Below are positions 19,488-28,609 of a DNA stretch of 64,000 nt, piece after piece. The DNA is from Acinetobacter populi (GTDB lineage: Bacteria > Pseudomonadota > Gammaproteobacteria > Pseudomonadales > Moraxellaceae), in NCBI RefSeq assembly GCF_002174125.1, contig NZ_NEXX01000001.1:434001-498000 (forward strand), read 5' to 3'. Both the position numbers and the translations under genes were made by a program. Position 1 is the first letter of the stretch, and each line of letters opens with the position of its first letter. The notes beneath the pieces are model-generated. The model saw only the letters and a list, made by a program, of their open reading frames with translations. It did not search any database and was not told where the DNA came from.

Positions 19488-20297
19488 TCAAATCTGGAAA
19501 TAACCATCAAAACGACAGGCATCGCCCTGCCATTGATGTTGCGGTACTTGATCCGCTAAAAAAACCGCATGTTTTGGACGTTTCACAATCACACGACTGC
19601 ATTTCAATCGTGCCTGTTTTAACAGATTTTCACCTAAATCCATGACGCCATCAACAGGCAACAAGGTATGTAAAAGTTGCATCTGTTTTTTAACTTGTGC
19701 TTGTTTCTTTTCCTGTTTTTGGTTGGCATCCCGGGCAGGAAACATTGGATCAAGATAAATGACATCATACTGATCAGATGCGATATCAGCTAAATCTAAA
19801 TAGTGTTCTGCATCGACATGTAATAATTCTATCCGCTGTGCCACATCAGACAATAGTGGATCCTGTTTTGCCTGCTCCAGTGCCGAGAGCAAAAGTGCAA
19901 ACAAAACAGGATGGCGCTCCAGTAAAGTCACCTTTGCACCCAACCATGCCAGCAACAGACCGTCATGCCCAAGACCTGCCGTTGCATCAAGTATTGTTTC
20001 AACTTTATTCACCTGACAGGCACGGGCAATTAACTCATTTTTAGGACTCGCACGCTTTAAACGTGGTATCTCAGCTTGCCAAGCAGGTTGCATTTTCATG
20101 CCATTTGCAGCAAGCCATAAACCATGTTCATCAACAATTAACCCGAGTTCCGGATGAAAACGTAAAAAACGTGCATTTATCTCATCAACCCATTCAATCT
20201 GGGTGTGCACATTCAAATCAGATAACTGCTTTTGCCATGCCAGTGCACAAGTCTGATGTCCGGGCGCTGCATACAGGAGAAAATTCAAATCCTGCAT
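19488..20297 (-). CDS. rsmJ: 16S rRNA (guanine1516-N2)-methyltransferase
   Basis: A 269-residue SAM-dependent methyltransferase acting on the small ribosomal subunit. The SAM-binding motif I is LDATAGLGHDGLLLAWLG followed by the acidic LLERHP. The catalytic-type motif IYLDPMFPAR, then a Lys/Gln-rich stretch (residues about 205-220), is typical of RsmJ (formerly YhiQ). Its ATG abuts the stop codon of uppP, implying co-transcription. There is a 166-bp gap before the C13 gene with nothing notable in it. Confidence 0.94.
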   Translation of the reverse strand: MQDLNFLLYAAPGHQTCALAWQKQLSDLNVHTQIEWVDEINARFLRFHPELGLIVDEHGLWLAANGMKMQPAWQAEIPRLKRASPKNELIARACQVNKVETILDATAGLGHDGLLLAWLGAKVTLLERHPVLFALLLSALEQAKQDPLLSDVAQRIELLHVDAEHYLDLADIASDQYDVIYLDPMFPARDANQKQEKKQAQVKKQMQLLHTLLPVDGVMDLGENLLKQARLKCSRVIVKRPKHAVFLADQVPQHQWQGDACRFDGYFQI

Positions 20298-21122
20298 TTA
20301 CCACAATTTCCAGCCAGTAAATGCGAATAATAAAATCACCAAACCAGATGCAATACGATACCAAGCAAAAACCATGAAATCACGTTTTGCCACATAGGCC
20401 ACCAAGGCACGAATCAACAATAAAGCCGAAACGAAAGACGTAATCAAACCCACAGCCAAAACGGTCCAGTCCTCACTGCCTTGCAGCACACCACGACTTT
20501 GCCATAGATCCAGCAAGCCAGCACCGATAATGACAGGAATCCCGAGGAAAAAAGAAAATTCAGTTGCAGACTTACGCGACAAACCCAACATCATACCGCC
20601 AATAATCGTTGCACCCGAACGTGATGTTCCCGGAATCAATGACAGGACCTGAATCAAACCAATATAAACAGCCTGTTTAAAAGTAATATTTTCAACTTCA
20701 GGTGCATTAATTTTGAATGGATGTTTTTCTACCCAGATAATAATCAAACCACCGACAATCAAACCAATGGCAACAGCCACATCATTAAAAAGCAAAGTTT
20801 TTACAGTTTGACCAAGCGTTAGACCAATCAGAATAATTGGAATTGAAGCAACGATAATGCCCAGCCCCAAACGACGCCCTTGGGGTTCTCCGGTAATGAT
20901 CCCGGTCGCTGCACCCCAAAGACGGGACCAATATTGATAGATAACCGCTGCAATTGCCCCCATTTGAATTGCAACAACAAATACCGCACTTTTTTCTGTG
21001 GTCCAGAAGTTCATGATTTCTGAGGCAAGGATTAAATGTCCAGTACTGGATATCGGTAAAAACTCGGTAATACCTTCAACGATACCCATGACAATGGCTT
21101 TAAGAATGAGGATTAAATCCAT
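20298..21122 (-). CDS. uppP: Undecaprenyl-diphosphatase
   Basis: An integral membrane enzyme of about 274 residues that recycles undecaprenyl diphosphate to the monophosphate carrier lipid for cell-wall and polysaccharide synthesis; overexpression gives bacitracin resistance in known cases. Motifs are GIVEGITEFLPISSTGHL and PGTSRSGATIIGGM, with eight or so hydrophobic segments. The frame is open to a GTG at 21131, but the ATG at 21122 (MDLILILKAI) fits the family N-terminus and has an AGTGA site 5 bases upstream. The stop abuts the rsmJ start. Confidence 0.96.
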   Translation of the reverse strand: MDLILILKAIVMGIVEGITEFLPISSTGHLILASEIMNFWTTEKSAVFVVAIQMGAIAAVIYQYWSRLWGAATGIITGEPQGRRLGLGIIVASIPIILIGLTLGQTVKTLLFNDVAVAIGLIVGGLIIIWVEKHPFKINAPEVENITFKQAVYIGLIQVLSLIPGTSRSGATIIGGMMLGLSRKSATEFSFFLGIPVIIGAGLLDLWQSRGVLQGSEDWTVLAVGLITSFVSALLLIRALVAYVAKRDFMVFAWYRIASGLVILLFAFTGWKLW

Positions 21123-21139
21123 AATGTTCACTTATTTGG

Positions 21140-21808
21140 TTAAGAAGATGATTTGTTTTGTTCGCTTATTTTTTTCCATGCATTATCACGCAAATAGACT
21201 GGCAAAGCCTGATCTGCGGAGACGGTATGCCCCTGATGGAATTCAGCTTGCGCAATTTCAGCAATATCCTGCGCATTCGCATAGCGTATTTTTGTATAAC
21301 TCTGGTGACCAAGTAACGTCGCGCCACTGCCTACCACAGGATATTGTATCTGGGTAATCGCCTGATCATAACTGAGTAGTTGCTCTTCACCTACCACCTG
21401 CATAATGCCCTGCTCATTCAATGCAAATTGTGCAAAATAAACTTCCTGCATCCGCGCATCAAGCACAGCGGTCACTTGCGCCAATCCTTCCTCACGATAA
21501 GCCTGCTGTGCCAATGCTTGCAAGGTAGATACAGCAATCACGGGTAAATCATTGGCCCAAGCCAGTGCCTGAGTCACTGCGGCATTAATACGTACACCAC
21601 TAAATGAGCCCGGTCCACGGCTAAAAGCAATCGCAGAAAGGTCTTGCCATGTCGTTTGACTTTGTTTTAAAGCCTGCTCAATCATGGGCAAAATTTGCTG
21701 TGTCTGTGCACGAGGTTCATCATACTGCTCAAAATACACAAGTTGACTGCCATCAATCAATGCGACTGAACACTGTTCATTTGCGCTTTCAAGTGCAAGG
21801 ATTTTCAT
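21140..21808 (-). CDS. tsaB: tRNA t6A synthesis protein TsaB
   Basis: A protein of about 222 residues in the ASKHA-fold TsaB/YeaZ family, which dimerises with TsaD in making N6-threonylcarbamoyladenosine on ANN-decoding tRNAs. The start used, MKILALESANEQCSVAL, is the conserved N-terminus; an in-frame ATG at 21835 would add nine unrelated residues. The block AIAFSRGPGSFSGVRINAAV is diagnostic. uppP begins 17 bp downstream on the same strand. Confidence 0.94.
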   Translation of the reverse strand: MKILALESANEQCSVALIDGSQLVYFEQYDEPRAQTQQILPMIEQALKQSQTTWQDLSAIAFSRGPGSFSGVRINAAVTQALAWANDLPVIAVSTLQALAQQAYREEGLAQVTAVLDARMQEVYFAQFALNEQGIMQVVGEEQLLSYDQAITQIQYPVVGSGATLLGHQSYTKIRYANAQDIAEIAQAEFHQGHTVSADQALPVYLRDNAWKKISEQNKSSS

Positions 21809-21894
21809 ATAAATAAAGGGTTGCTCGTGGTTCATCTCAACAGGGCGTTATGATACCTTTTTTAACTTGTCAGGACATCTGTTATTTTTAGGTT

Positions 21895-22062
21895 ATGATC
21901 AATAAGCCATTGACGTTTAACACACAGAGTGTCGAAACATTTAATCAGGTAGATAATGAAGAAATGCTGCTTTGGCTTGCTGAAAAAACGCAACAAGCCG
22001 AAGATAAAGAAGCATTAGTACAAGAACAGCAAGAGAATAATCCCAACACCGATACGCGCTAA
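21895..22062 (+). CDS. Small acidic hypothetical protein (55 aa)
   Basis: An ORF of 55 codons, the only plus-strand gene between two minus-strand genes. The product starts [16 protein letters not shown] and is rich in Glu, Gln and Asn (for example [18 protein letters not shown]), with a helical, soluble, acidic character and no membrane segment. Its stop overlaps the stop of the convergent carbonic-anhydrase-like gene by 4 bp. The ATG has an AGG only two bases upstream, which is a poor ribosome site. Codon usage looks like that of neighbouring genes. I do not recognise the family. Confidence 0.55.
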   Translation: MINKPLTFNTQSVETFNQVDNEEMLLWLAEKTQQAEDKEALVQEQQENNPNTDTR

Positions 22063-22592
22063 AGTTGAAAAGGCTTTAACTCATGCTTAAATTTTTTAAA
22101 GTGCTGAGCATAATGTAAAGCACTGAGTCGAATCATTTGTGCCACTTGTTCAGAGGCTTCTTTAACGACTTTACCCGGTGATCCCATTACCACAGAATTA
22201 TCGGGAATCACCTTACCTTCCGGAATTAAAGCATTGGCACCAATGATACAGTTTTTACCAATCACGGCATGATTGAGAATCACCGAATTAATACCAATCA
22301 AAGTGTTATCACCAATGGTACAACCATGCAGCATCGCCTGATGTCCAACCGTAACATATTGACCAATGTTGAGCTGAATCCCGGCATCGGTATGCAATAC
22401 AGCATTTTCCTGAATATTACTAAAATCACCGATTTTAATCAGGGAATTGTCACCCCGAATGACCGCACCAAACCAGATACTGACCTCCTGCCCTAGCTCG
22501 ACCTGCCCGATGACAGTGGCATTGTCGGCCACCCAACCATTCCATGGCGTTACCGTTGTTGTTGGGTGTAACTCTCCTAATTGATAAAGCAT
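22059..22592 (-). CDS. Gamma-carbonic-anhydrase-like hexapeptide-repeat protein
   Basis: About 177 residues forming a left-handed beta-helix: repeated [LIV]G-x4 turns ([41 protein letters not shown]) and a C-terminal helix. The three zinc-binding His positions of the YrdA/gamma-CA family are seen in [18 protein letters not shown]. The start at 22592 is set by an AAGGAAG site 5 bases upstream; the longer frame to 22673 would add 27 unrelated residues. Many such proteins have no measurable carbonic anhydrase activity, so the enzyme function is not certain. Confidence 0.9.
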   Translation of the reverse strand: MLYQLGELHPTTTVTPWNGWVADNATVIGQVELGQEVSIWFGAVIRGDNSLIKIGDFSNIQENAVLHTDAGIQLNIGQYVTVGHQAMLHGCTIGDNTLIGINSVILNHAVIGKNCIIGANALIPEGKVIPDNSVVMGSPGKVVKEASEQVAQMIRLSALHYAQHFKKFKHELKPFQL

Positions 22593-22688
22593 ACATTCTT
22601 CCTTGTTTAAAATACCTAGCCGAATCTCTATAGTATGGACATCTTTTGCATGAATCATGCCTGCACGAAGCACTTTTTTATATAGATA

Positions 22689-23288
22689 CTAGCGGGGTGG
22701 ATTTAATAAAAATGGCCATTCTTTATGATAGCCTAAACCACGTTGTAATAATGAGACTAAAATTCTGGCAGTGAGCCCCCAAACCACTTCATTATCAAAT
22801 TGAATGCTAGGGAAATATAAACTCTGCTCTGCATATTTGACATGGTAGGCTTGTGGCGTACTCAGCATAAATTCCTGCAAGGGCATATAAAAAATACGAT
22901 CAATTTCACTAGGTTCCGGAATCAGAGGAATTTCAGGCTGAATCAAGCCCACAATCGGTTTGACCAGCATGCCACTACGGGCTTTTTGCATTGGCAACTC
23001 ACCCAGCAAACTCACATCATAAGGATTGAGTGCCGTTTCTTCATGGGCTTCTCTTAAGGCCACAACAATATTACTGGTATCGCTTTTTTCACGCTTTCCA
23101 CCAGGAAAGGATACCTCTCCACCATGTGTGCGCATTTGTGCAGCACGACGCGTCAGCAAAATTTGTGGATTCTGCTCCTGCGTAATGGCAATCAGTACCG
23201 CAGCATCCGCAGATCGGGTTCTGGTCTGAAAAGATAGATTCTGCTGTAACTGTTCAATAAGTGCTGGCTGCTCCAATAGCCGTGACAT
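22689..23288 (-). CDS. Nudix hydrolase, CoA pyrophosphatase type
   Basis: A 199-residue Nudix enzyme. The Nudix box runs GGKREKSDTSNIVVALREAHEETAL, with the upstream block LLTRRAAQMRTHGGEVSFPGGK that marks the CoA diphosphatase (NudL-like) subgroup. The likely reaction is cleavage of CoA or its derivatives to phosphopantetheine and 3',5'-ADP. The ATG at 23288 has a GAGGTT site 4 bases upstream. It is transcribed divergently from a second Nudix gene at 23470. Confidence 0.9.
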   Translation of the reverse strand: MSRLLEQPALIEQLQQNLSFQTRTRSADAAVLIAITQEQNPQILLTRRAAQMRTHGGEVSFPGGKREKSDTSNIVVALREAHEETALNPYDVSLLGELPMQKARSGMLVKPIVGLIQPEIPLIPEPSEIDRIFYMPLQEFMLSTPQAYHVKYAEQSLYFPSIQFDNEVVWGLTARILVSLLQRGLGYHKEWPFLLNPPR

Positions 23289-23469
23289 GATAACCTCTAA
23301 AATCAGTGAGGGCTTGTTGATATTTCATCTATCATTCATTTATCAATGATCAACAAACACGATTATTTCTATTTAATTTATACTCTATAACACAGATATT
23401 GATGCAGTGCTAAACTTTTTAAGTTATGCTCATGGCTAATTTATTTTAACCTGATTTACCGAATATTAT

Positions 23470-24018
23470 ATGAGTTTTTGTTCCTGTTGTGGCCAGCCCA
23501 CAACCACCAAAATACCTTTAGGCGATAGCTTGCCCCGTGAAGTCTGTACATCATGTGGCACAATTCATTATGTGAATCCAAAAGTGATTTGCGGCGCATT
23601 GGTCGTTTGGGAGAACAAAGTTTTATTATGTCGTCGGGCAATTGAACCACGCTATGGTTTATGGACGCTGCCAGCTGGCTACATGGAACTGTTTGAAACC
23701 ATGCAAGAAGGTGCAGCTCGAGAAACCCGAGAAGAAGCCGAAGCCGAAGTGGACATCGAACAACTCTACTGTATGTATAATATTCCGCGAATCGGACAAA
23801 TCTATGTGCTATTTAAGGCAAATCTGATTGAGGGTAAATTCGGTGCAGGCGAAGAAACCATAGAATGCCGACTGTTTGAAGAACAGGACATTCCTTGGGA
23901 TGATCTGGCATTTCCAAGTGTCAAACGCACACTAGAACATTATTTTATAGACCGTCAGAACGATGAATTCCCAATGCATCTTGAAACATTGGGAACTCGT
24001 CTAGATCATACAGGCTAA
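23470..24018 (+). CDS. Nudix hydrolase with N-terminal zinc ribbon
   Basis: A 182-residue protein. Residues 1-40 form a zinc ribbon (FCSCCGQ ... VCTSCGTIHY), followed by a Nudix domain whose box is GYMELFETMQEGAARETREEAEAE. This zinc-ribbon plus Nudix arrangement resembles NudC/NADH-pyrophosphatase relatives, but the protein is shorter than NudC and the substrate cannot be assigned. It faces away from the CoA-type Nudix gene and converges with ispA, whose stop is 10 bp beyond its own. Confidence 0.88.
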   Translation: MSFCSCCGQPTTTKIPLGDSLPREVCTSCGTIHYVNPKVICGALVVWENKVLLCRRAIEPRYGLWTLPAGYMELFETMQEGAARETREEAEAEVDIEQLYCMYNIPRIGQIYVLFKANLIEGKFGAGEETIECRLFEEQDIPWDDLAFPSVKRTLEHYFIDRQNDEFPMHLETLGTRLDHTG

Positions 24019-24027
24019 ACTAAAATA

Positions 24028-24924
24028 TCAACTCTGCCGATGTAATAAAAACTGTGTAACATCCTGTAATGGCTGAGTATTACCCTTAACCTGTTGTAAA
24101 GCCTCTAACGCCTGATCATGCAATTGCTGTGCATAAACCTGTGCAGCTTCAAGTCCCAGCAAAGCAGGATACGTGGATTTTTGCACCTGAATATCCTTGC
24201 CTGCGGTTTTACCCAATATTTCTGTATCGGCAGTAATATCCAGAATATCGTCCTGTACCTGAAATGCCAGCCCAAGTGATTGACCAAATACCCGCAAATG
24301 CGTAAATGACGGATGAGCCACAGGCAATACTGTCGTCGCCCCTAGCATGATAGCCGCCTGAATCAATGCACCAGTTTTATTACGATGGATATTTTCCAGA
24401 TGTGACTGATCAATCGACTGACCTTCTGCCTGTAAATCCAATACCTGACCACACACCATTTTCGAGCTGGCTGTTGCAAGTAGCTGCATCTGACGTAAAG
24501 CAATCGCTGGATCGGGGAGATCTGCTGTTTCAAACATGCGGCTTCCCAATACTTCAAATGCCATAGATTGCAGAATATCCCCCGCCAGTAAAGCCGTTGC
24601 TTCACCATAAGCAACATGACAAGTGGGCTGACCACGACGTAATTCATCATTGTCCATACAAGGCAAATCATCATGGGTCAATGAATAACAATGAATCAGT
24701 TCCACAGCAACCGCAGCACGCCGCGCAGCCGCAGAAATGACATCACCATTCAGTTGTGCTGACGCATACACCAATGCAGGTCGGACGCGTTTTCCACCCA
24801 ACATCACAGCATGATGAACAGCATCTTTTAACGGATGCGGGAGATCAAAATAATCCAGACAACTGTGCAAATCACGCTGAATTTGTTGCTGAGCAGACAA
24901 TAAGGCTTGAGGGGCTAGAATCAT
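24028..24924 (-). CDS. ispA: Farnesyl diphosphate synthase (polyprenyl synthetase)
   Basis: A 298-residue all-helical prenyltransferase that condenses isopentenyl diphosphate with DMAPP and geranyl diphosphate. The first Asp-rich motif is DDLPCMDND, with LGGKRVRPALVYA upstream; the second Asp-rich motif is FQVQDDILD. Length and order fit bacterial IspA. It supplies precursor for the undecaprenyl lipid recycled by UppP nearby and for quinones. It lies 15 bp after the yjdM-like gene on the same strand. Confidence 0.95.
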   Translation of the reverse strand: MILAPQALLSAQQQIQRDLHSCLDYFDLPHPLKDAVHHAVMLGGKRVRPALVYASAQLNGDVISAAARRAAVAVELIHCYSLTHDDLPCMDNDELRRGQPTCHVAYGEATALLAGDILQSMAFEVLGSRMFETADLPDPAIALRQMQLLATASSKMVCGQVLDLQAEGQSIDQSHLENIHRNKTGALIQAAIMLGATTVLPVAHPSFTHLRVFGQSLGLAFQVQDDILDITADTEILGKTAGKDIQVQKSTYPALLGLEAAQVYAQQLHDQALEALQQVKGNTQPLQDVTQFLLHRQS

Positions 24925-24938
24925 GACAAAGCTCTAAA

Positions 24939-25289
24939 TTAAACTTTCTTGACAAATTCTGATTTTAATTTCATCGCACCGATACCATCGATTTTACAAT
25001 CAATATTATGACCATCACTGGCATCAGCAACCAAACGGATACTTTTGACTTTGGTACCGACTTTGACTACAGATGATGACCCCTTGATTTTTAAGTCTTT
25101 AATAACAGTGACACTATCACCATCAGCCAGAACATTGCCATTGGCATCTTTAATGATGATCTGATCATCCTGTCCGAGGTTTTCATTTTCTTTCCATTCA
25201 TTTGCACATTCCGGGCAAATAAACAGATCTGCGTCTTGATAGGTATATTCAGAATGACATTGTGGACATGCAGGAAGTTGATCAGACAT
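24939..25289 (-). CDS. YjdM/PhnA-family zinc-ribbon protein
   Basis: A 116-residue protein with an N-terminal four-Cys zinc ribbon ([21 protein letters not shown]) and a C-terminal PhnA domain containing [20 protein letters not shown]. The family is widespread; despite the name PhnA it is not shown to hydrolyse phosphonoacetate in most species, and its role is unclear. A short SD-like GAG precedes the ATG. It is probably the first gene of a two-gene unit with ispA. Confidence 0.9.
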   Translation of the reverse strand: MSDQLPACPQCHSEYTYQDADLFICPECANEWKENENLGQDDQIIIKDANGNVLADGDSVTVIKDLKIKGSSSVVKVGTKVKSIRLVADASDGHNIDCKIDGIGAMKLKSEFVKKV

Positions 25290-25599
25290 GATAAAAACTC
25301 AAATAAAGAGAAAAATTAAAGTTCTAGTTTAGTTTGTATCGATTGTTTTAAGCAAGCAACAAATCTGGTTGGTCTATTTTAATCGGGCAGTTTTTACTGG
25401 TTTTCCCCTGATTCCACTCGATAAAAACAAGCAATCCGCTTCACTATTCCTTCCACAGCCAAGCCCTCTATCCATTTGATCGCCTGTATCAAATTCGTGT
25501 TTATATCAACATAGCAGATACATCCATATCAAAAAAATCATAGTATTTTTAATGGATATGGTTAATATAAATACGATATACAATAGTGAGGTGTGTCCC
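25290..25599. other. Intergenic region between yjdM-like gene and MBL-fold gene
   Basis: A 310-bp divergent gap. An imperfect inverted repeat, CCATATC near 25525 and GATATGG near 25555, flanks an A/T-rich loop, and TATACAAT-like sequence lies near 25577 in front of the plus-strand gene. These could be operator and -10 elements, but neither is strong. No coding sequence is evident. Confidence 0.4.
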
Positions 25600-26514
25600 A
25601 TGCAACGTATATTTGTTTGCTCCGCTTTAATCCTTGGTCTTAATGTTAGTGCGATGGGCATACAAACCACTTTTGCCCAAACAGAGGCTTCAACCGCTGT
25701 TTCACCCGCTTCCCAAGCCACTCAATCTTTACAGTTTCATCAACTCTCACCCAATATTTATTGGGTCAGTGGCGGTGTTGGTAATGTCGGGATCATTATT
25801 GGTACGCAAGGCGTTATCGTAATTGATACCACTGTTTCTACCGACACAGCACAACAGTTGCTTGCTGGCATTAAAAAAATTACTGATAAACCTGTCACTA
25901 CTGTAATTCTTACCCATGAAGATGCCGATCATGTAAATGGTCTTACTGCTTTTCCAGCAAATATAGAAATCATCGCGCAAAAGAATGCAGCCAAAAATAT
26001 TGCAAATAGTCCAACCTTTGCCAATGCAGCCCAATACTTACCTAACCATCTTATTGATCAACAAGAAACCATTGTCCGTCAAGGTATTACTTTAAAACTT
26101 TTACACTGGGGACCCGCACATACCGCTGGTGATCTGATCGTTTATCTACCCGAGCAGCACACTGTATTTACTGGTGATATCTTCACCCTAAATCAGCCAC
26201 GCACCCTTATTCACTATAACAAACAAGGCAGCTCCGAAGGATGGGTCACCAATGCACAAAACATTCTGGCCCTTGATGCCGATACATTTGTGGTGGGACA
26301 TGGTGATGTACAGAATAAAGCGGGTATTGCGCAACGGGTAAAACTGGTTTCTGATGAAAGAAATCAAATCAAGACACTGGTTGCGCAAAAGAAAACCTTA
26401 GCAGAAATTCAAAAAATTGTTGGTGATCCACCACCTACTCCGGCAGGTAGCCCACCACCACGTTTTGCACCATTTTCAGAAGTAGTCTATCGGGAATTAA
26501 CTGAAAAGAAATAG
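25600..26514 (+). CDS. Secreted metallo-beta-lactamase-fold hydrolase with altered metal motif
   Basis: A 304-residue protein. The start at 25600 is chosen because a GAGGT site lies 7-8 bases upstream and a signal peptide follows (ALILGLNVSAMG...FAQ). The MBL fold is clear: THEDADHVNG at residues 105-114, His174 (GPAHTAGD), Asp193 (FTGDIF) and His234 (VVGHGD). The canonical HxHxDH is here His106-Glu-Asp108-Ala-Asp110-His111, so the second histidine is aspartate. Similar HxDxDH variants exist in other secreted MBL-fold hydrolases. The substrate is unknown. It stands alone, with a convergent prpF downstream. Confidence 0.88.
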   Translation: MQRIFVCSALILGLNVSAMGIQTTFAQTEASTAVSPASQATQSLQFHQLSPNIYWVSGGVGNVGIIIGTQGVIVIDTTVSTDTAQQLLAGIKKITDKPVTTVILTHEDADHVNGLTAFPANIEIIAQKNAAKNIANSPTFANAAQYLPNHLIDQQETIVRQGITLKLLHWGPAHTAGDLIVYLPEQHTVFTGDIFTLNQPRTLIHYNKQGSSEGWVTNAQNILALDADTFVVGHGDVQNKAGIAQRVKLVSDERNQIKTLVAQKKTLAEIQKIVGDPPPTPAGSPPPRFAPFSEVVYRELTEKK

Positions 26515-26666
26515 GTTTTTCTTTTAGCTAAACAATGAGTCTATGAGGACTTTTTACAAGAATGACTTATCGTTGTTATTATAGTCATGCTGCTTGTTCT
26601 GATTTATTTTTGAAATGCATTTAAGAAACACCTTAAAGCAAATCATGATAAAAATTAACTGTAAAT

Positions 26667-26693
26667 AGCCAAAATCCACTTTAGATTTTGGCT
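26667..26693. terminator. Bidirectional terminator-like hairpin
   Basis: A perfect 10-bp stem (AGCCAAAATC / GATTTTGGCT) with a 7-base loop lies between two convergent genes, 21 bp from the prpF stop. Flanks are AT-rich on both sides, without a long clean T-run. Confidence 0.55.
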
Positions 26694-26713
26694 CTAAATT
26701 TTCCTAGATAAAA

Positions 26714-27904
26714 CTAAAATGTATCCGCAGGAATCCTTACCCAGCCTTCCATTAAAACTCTGGCACTACGGCTCATAATAGCTTTTTTCACCTGCCATTG
26801 TCCCTGCTCATCCTGTATTGCCTGTGCGCCTACACGTAATGTCCCCGATGGATGACCAAAGCGAACCGCTTCACGATTGCCCCCACCTGCAGCCAGATTA
26901 ACCAGTGTCCCAGGAATGGCTGCTGCGGTACCAATCGCTACTGCTGCTGTGCCCATCATGGCATGGTGCAGTTTGCCCATCGACAAGGCACGTACCAACA
27001 AGTCCACATCATCGGCATTCACTGTTTTACCACTGGAGGAAATATAGCTTTTCGGTGGAGAAACAAAAGCGATCTTAGGGGTATGCTGTCTTGTCGCAGC
27101 CTGGGCAATGTCCTGTATTAATCCCATTTGTACTGCCCCATAGGCACGAATGGTTTCAAAGCGTTGTAGCGCTTGTTCATCGCCATTAATCGCGTCCTGT
27201 AGCTCGGTACCTGTATAACCAAGTGCGTCTGCATTTAGGAAAATTGTCGGGATTCCAGCATTAATAAAAGTTGCTTCAAATGTGCCTATTTCTGGTACTT
27301 GTAGTGTATCCACCAGATTGCCAGTCGGAAACATTGCACCACCATCTTCACCGTCATCAGCCGGATCAAGAAATTCAATTTGTACTTCGGCTGCCGGAAA
27401 AGTCACACCATCCAGCTCAAAATCACCGGTTTCCTGTACTTGTCCATCGGTGATCGGCACATGAGCAATGATGGTTTTCTGAATATTCTGCTGCCAGATT
27501 CGCACTGTGCATAGACCATTTTGAGGAATTCGATCTGCATCGACTAAACCATTAGAAATTGCAAACGAACCGACTGCTGCGGTTAAATTACCACAGTTTC
27601 CACTCCAGTCGACAAATGCTCGATCAATCGCAACTTGTCCAAATAGATAATTCACATCATGTTCAGGATCATCACTTTTCGATAGAATCACGGTTTTGCT
27701 GGTACTTGAACTTGCACCGCCCATGCCATCAATCTGTTTACCATAAGGATCCGGACTGCCAATCACCCGTAGTAAAATTTTATCCCGTGCTTCCCCTGCC
27801 ACTTGAGCCTCTACAGGCAAATCACTTAATTTAAAAAATACGCCTTTGCTGGTGCCACCACGCATATAGGTGGCTGGAATTTTAATTTGTGCTGCAAAAC
27901 TCAT
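26714..27904 (-). CDS. prpF: PrpF-family 2-methylaconitate isomerase
   Basis: A 396-residue diaminopimelate-epimerase-fold protein, full family length. Diagnostic blocks are YMRGGTSKGVFFKLSDLP, VIGSPDPYGKQIDGMGG, FVDWSGNCGNLTAAVG and MGKLHHAMMGTAAVAIGT. In the 2-methylcitric acid cycle PrpF isomerises 2-methylaconitate made by AcnD. Normally it sits beside prpB, prpC and acnD; none of those is here, so the gene is isolated between an MBL-fold gene and a YegP-type gene. Orphan relatives can act on other tricarboxylates, so the exact substrate is less certain than the family. Confidence 0.88.
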   Translation of the reverse strand: MSFAAQIKIPATYMRGGTSKGVFFKLSDLPVEAQVAGEARDKILLRVIGSPDPYGKQIDGMGGASSSTSKTVILSKSDDPEHDVNYLFGQVAIDRAFVDWSGNCGNLTAAVGSFAISNGLVDADRIPQNGLCTVRIWQQNIQKTIIAHVPITDGQVQETGDFELDGVTFPAAEVQIEFLDPADDGEDGGAMFPTGNLVDTLQVPEIGTFEATFINAGIPTIFLNADALGYTGTELQDAINGDEQALQRFETIRAYGAVQMGLIQDIAQAATRQHTPKIAFVSPPKSYISSSGKTVNADDVDLLVRALSMGKLHHAMMGTAAVAIGTAAAIPGTLVNLAAGGGNREAVRFGHPSGTLRVGAQAIQDEQGQWQVKKAIMSRSARVLMEGWVRIPADTF

Positions 27905-28061
27905 TATTGATCCTTCTTCATTGCGCTACGCTTGCATCATGCTTTATAAAAGTTATTCAGGATATTGATGCCATCCTGTTTGGAATATCATATACAAAAA
28001 CGGTGCTAAATGGTGATGCCATAGACTTTAGCATAAAATAAAATTGATCATACCCGTAGAA

Positions 28062-28094
28062 AAAAGCCCTTAATTGCAATACGAAATTAAGGGC
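28062..28094 (-). terminator. Terminator of the YegP-type gene
   Basis: A 10-bp stem (GCCCTTAATT / AATTAAGGGC) followed on the minus strand by a T-run. It starts about 20 bp after the stop of the 111-residue gene. Confidence 0.7.
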
Positions 28095-28113
28095 AAGTGG
28101 TTATATATAAGAC

Positions 28114-28449
28114 TTAAACTGTGAGATCTTTAATCGTTTCAGTTGAACCATTATTTTTAACAGATTCAATGCCTTTATCCCGTGCAGATTCACTGGAGTA
28201 AAGCTGACTACTGCCAATAATCTGGTGATTTGCTGCTTTTAGATTAAAATACGGCTTATCGTTTTTTGCAGTTAAACGATCATAGCGGGCATCATCCGGG
28301 CTATTTTTCTGTACCGAAGCGATCCCGTTTAAAGCCGAGGCTTTTGCCACATACAACTCACTGCTTAAAATAATTTCTGCATTACCTGCTTTAAGTACAA
28401 ACTTATATTGTCCATCTTTTGCCTGACTTATTTCATACCAACCTGACAT
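28114..28449 (-). CDS. YegP-family protein (two DUF1508 repeats)
   Basis: A 111-residue protein built of two tandem DUF1508 repeats of about 50 residues: GWYEISQAKDGQYKFVLKAGN ... SSELY and DKPYFNLKAANHQIIGSSQLY, each followed by an SA...GI.SV.KN helix. The function of this small cytoplasmic family is unknown; length and arrangement are typical. The ATG has a strong GAGGT site 7 bases upstream and the gene ends with its own terminator, so it is monocistronic. Confidence 0.9.
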   Translation of the reverse strand: MSGWYEISQAKDGQYKFVLKAGNAEIILSSELYVAKASALNGIASVQKNSPDDARYDRLTAKNDKPYFNLKAANHQIIGSSQLYSSESARDKGIESVKNNGSTETIKDLTV

Positions 28450-28609
28450 ACGCTTTACCTCTTACTGGATCATTTTAATTATCATGCCTAGATAATCGCC
28501 ATTAAAGATTCTGTATTAAAATTTGTAAAAATGATAGTCATCAAATTATCAATATAAAATCTTTTAAAAGAATAAAAAATAAATAAGACAATTCTTTGAC
28601 AAAGCTTGA

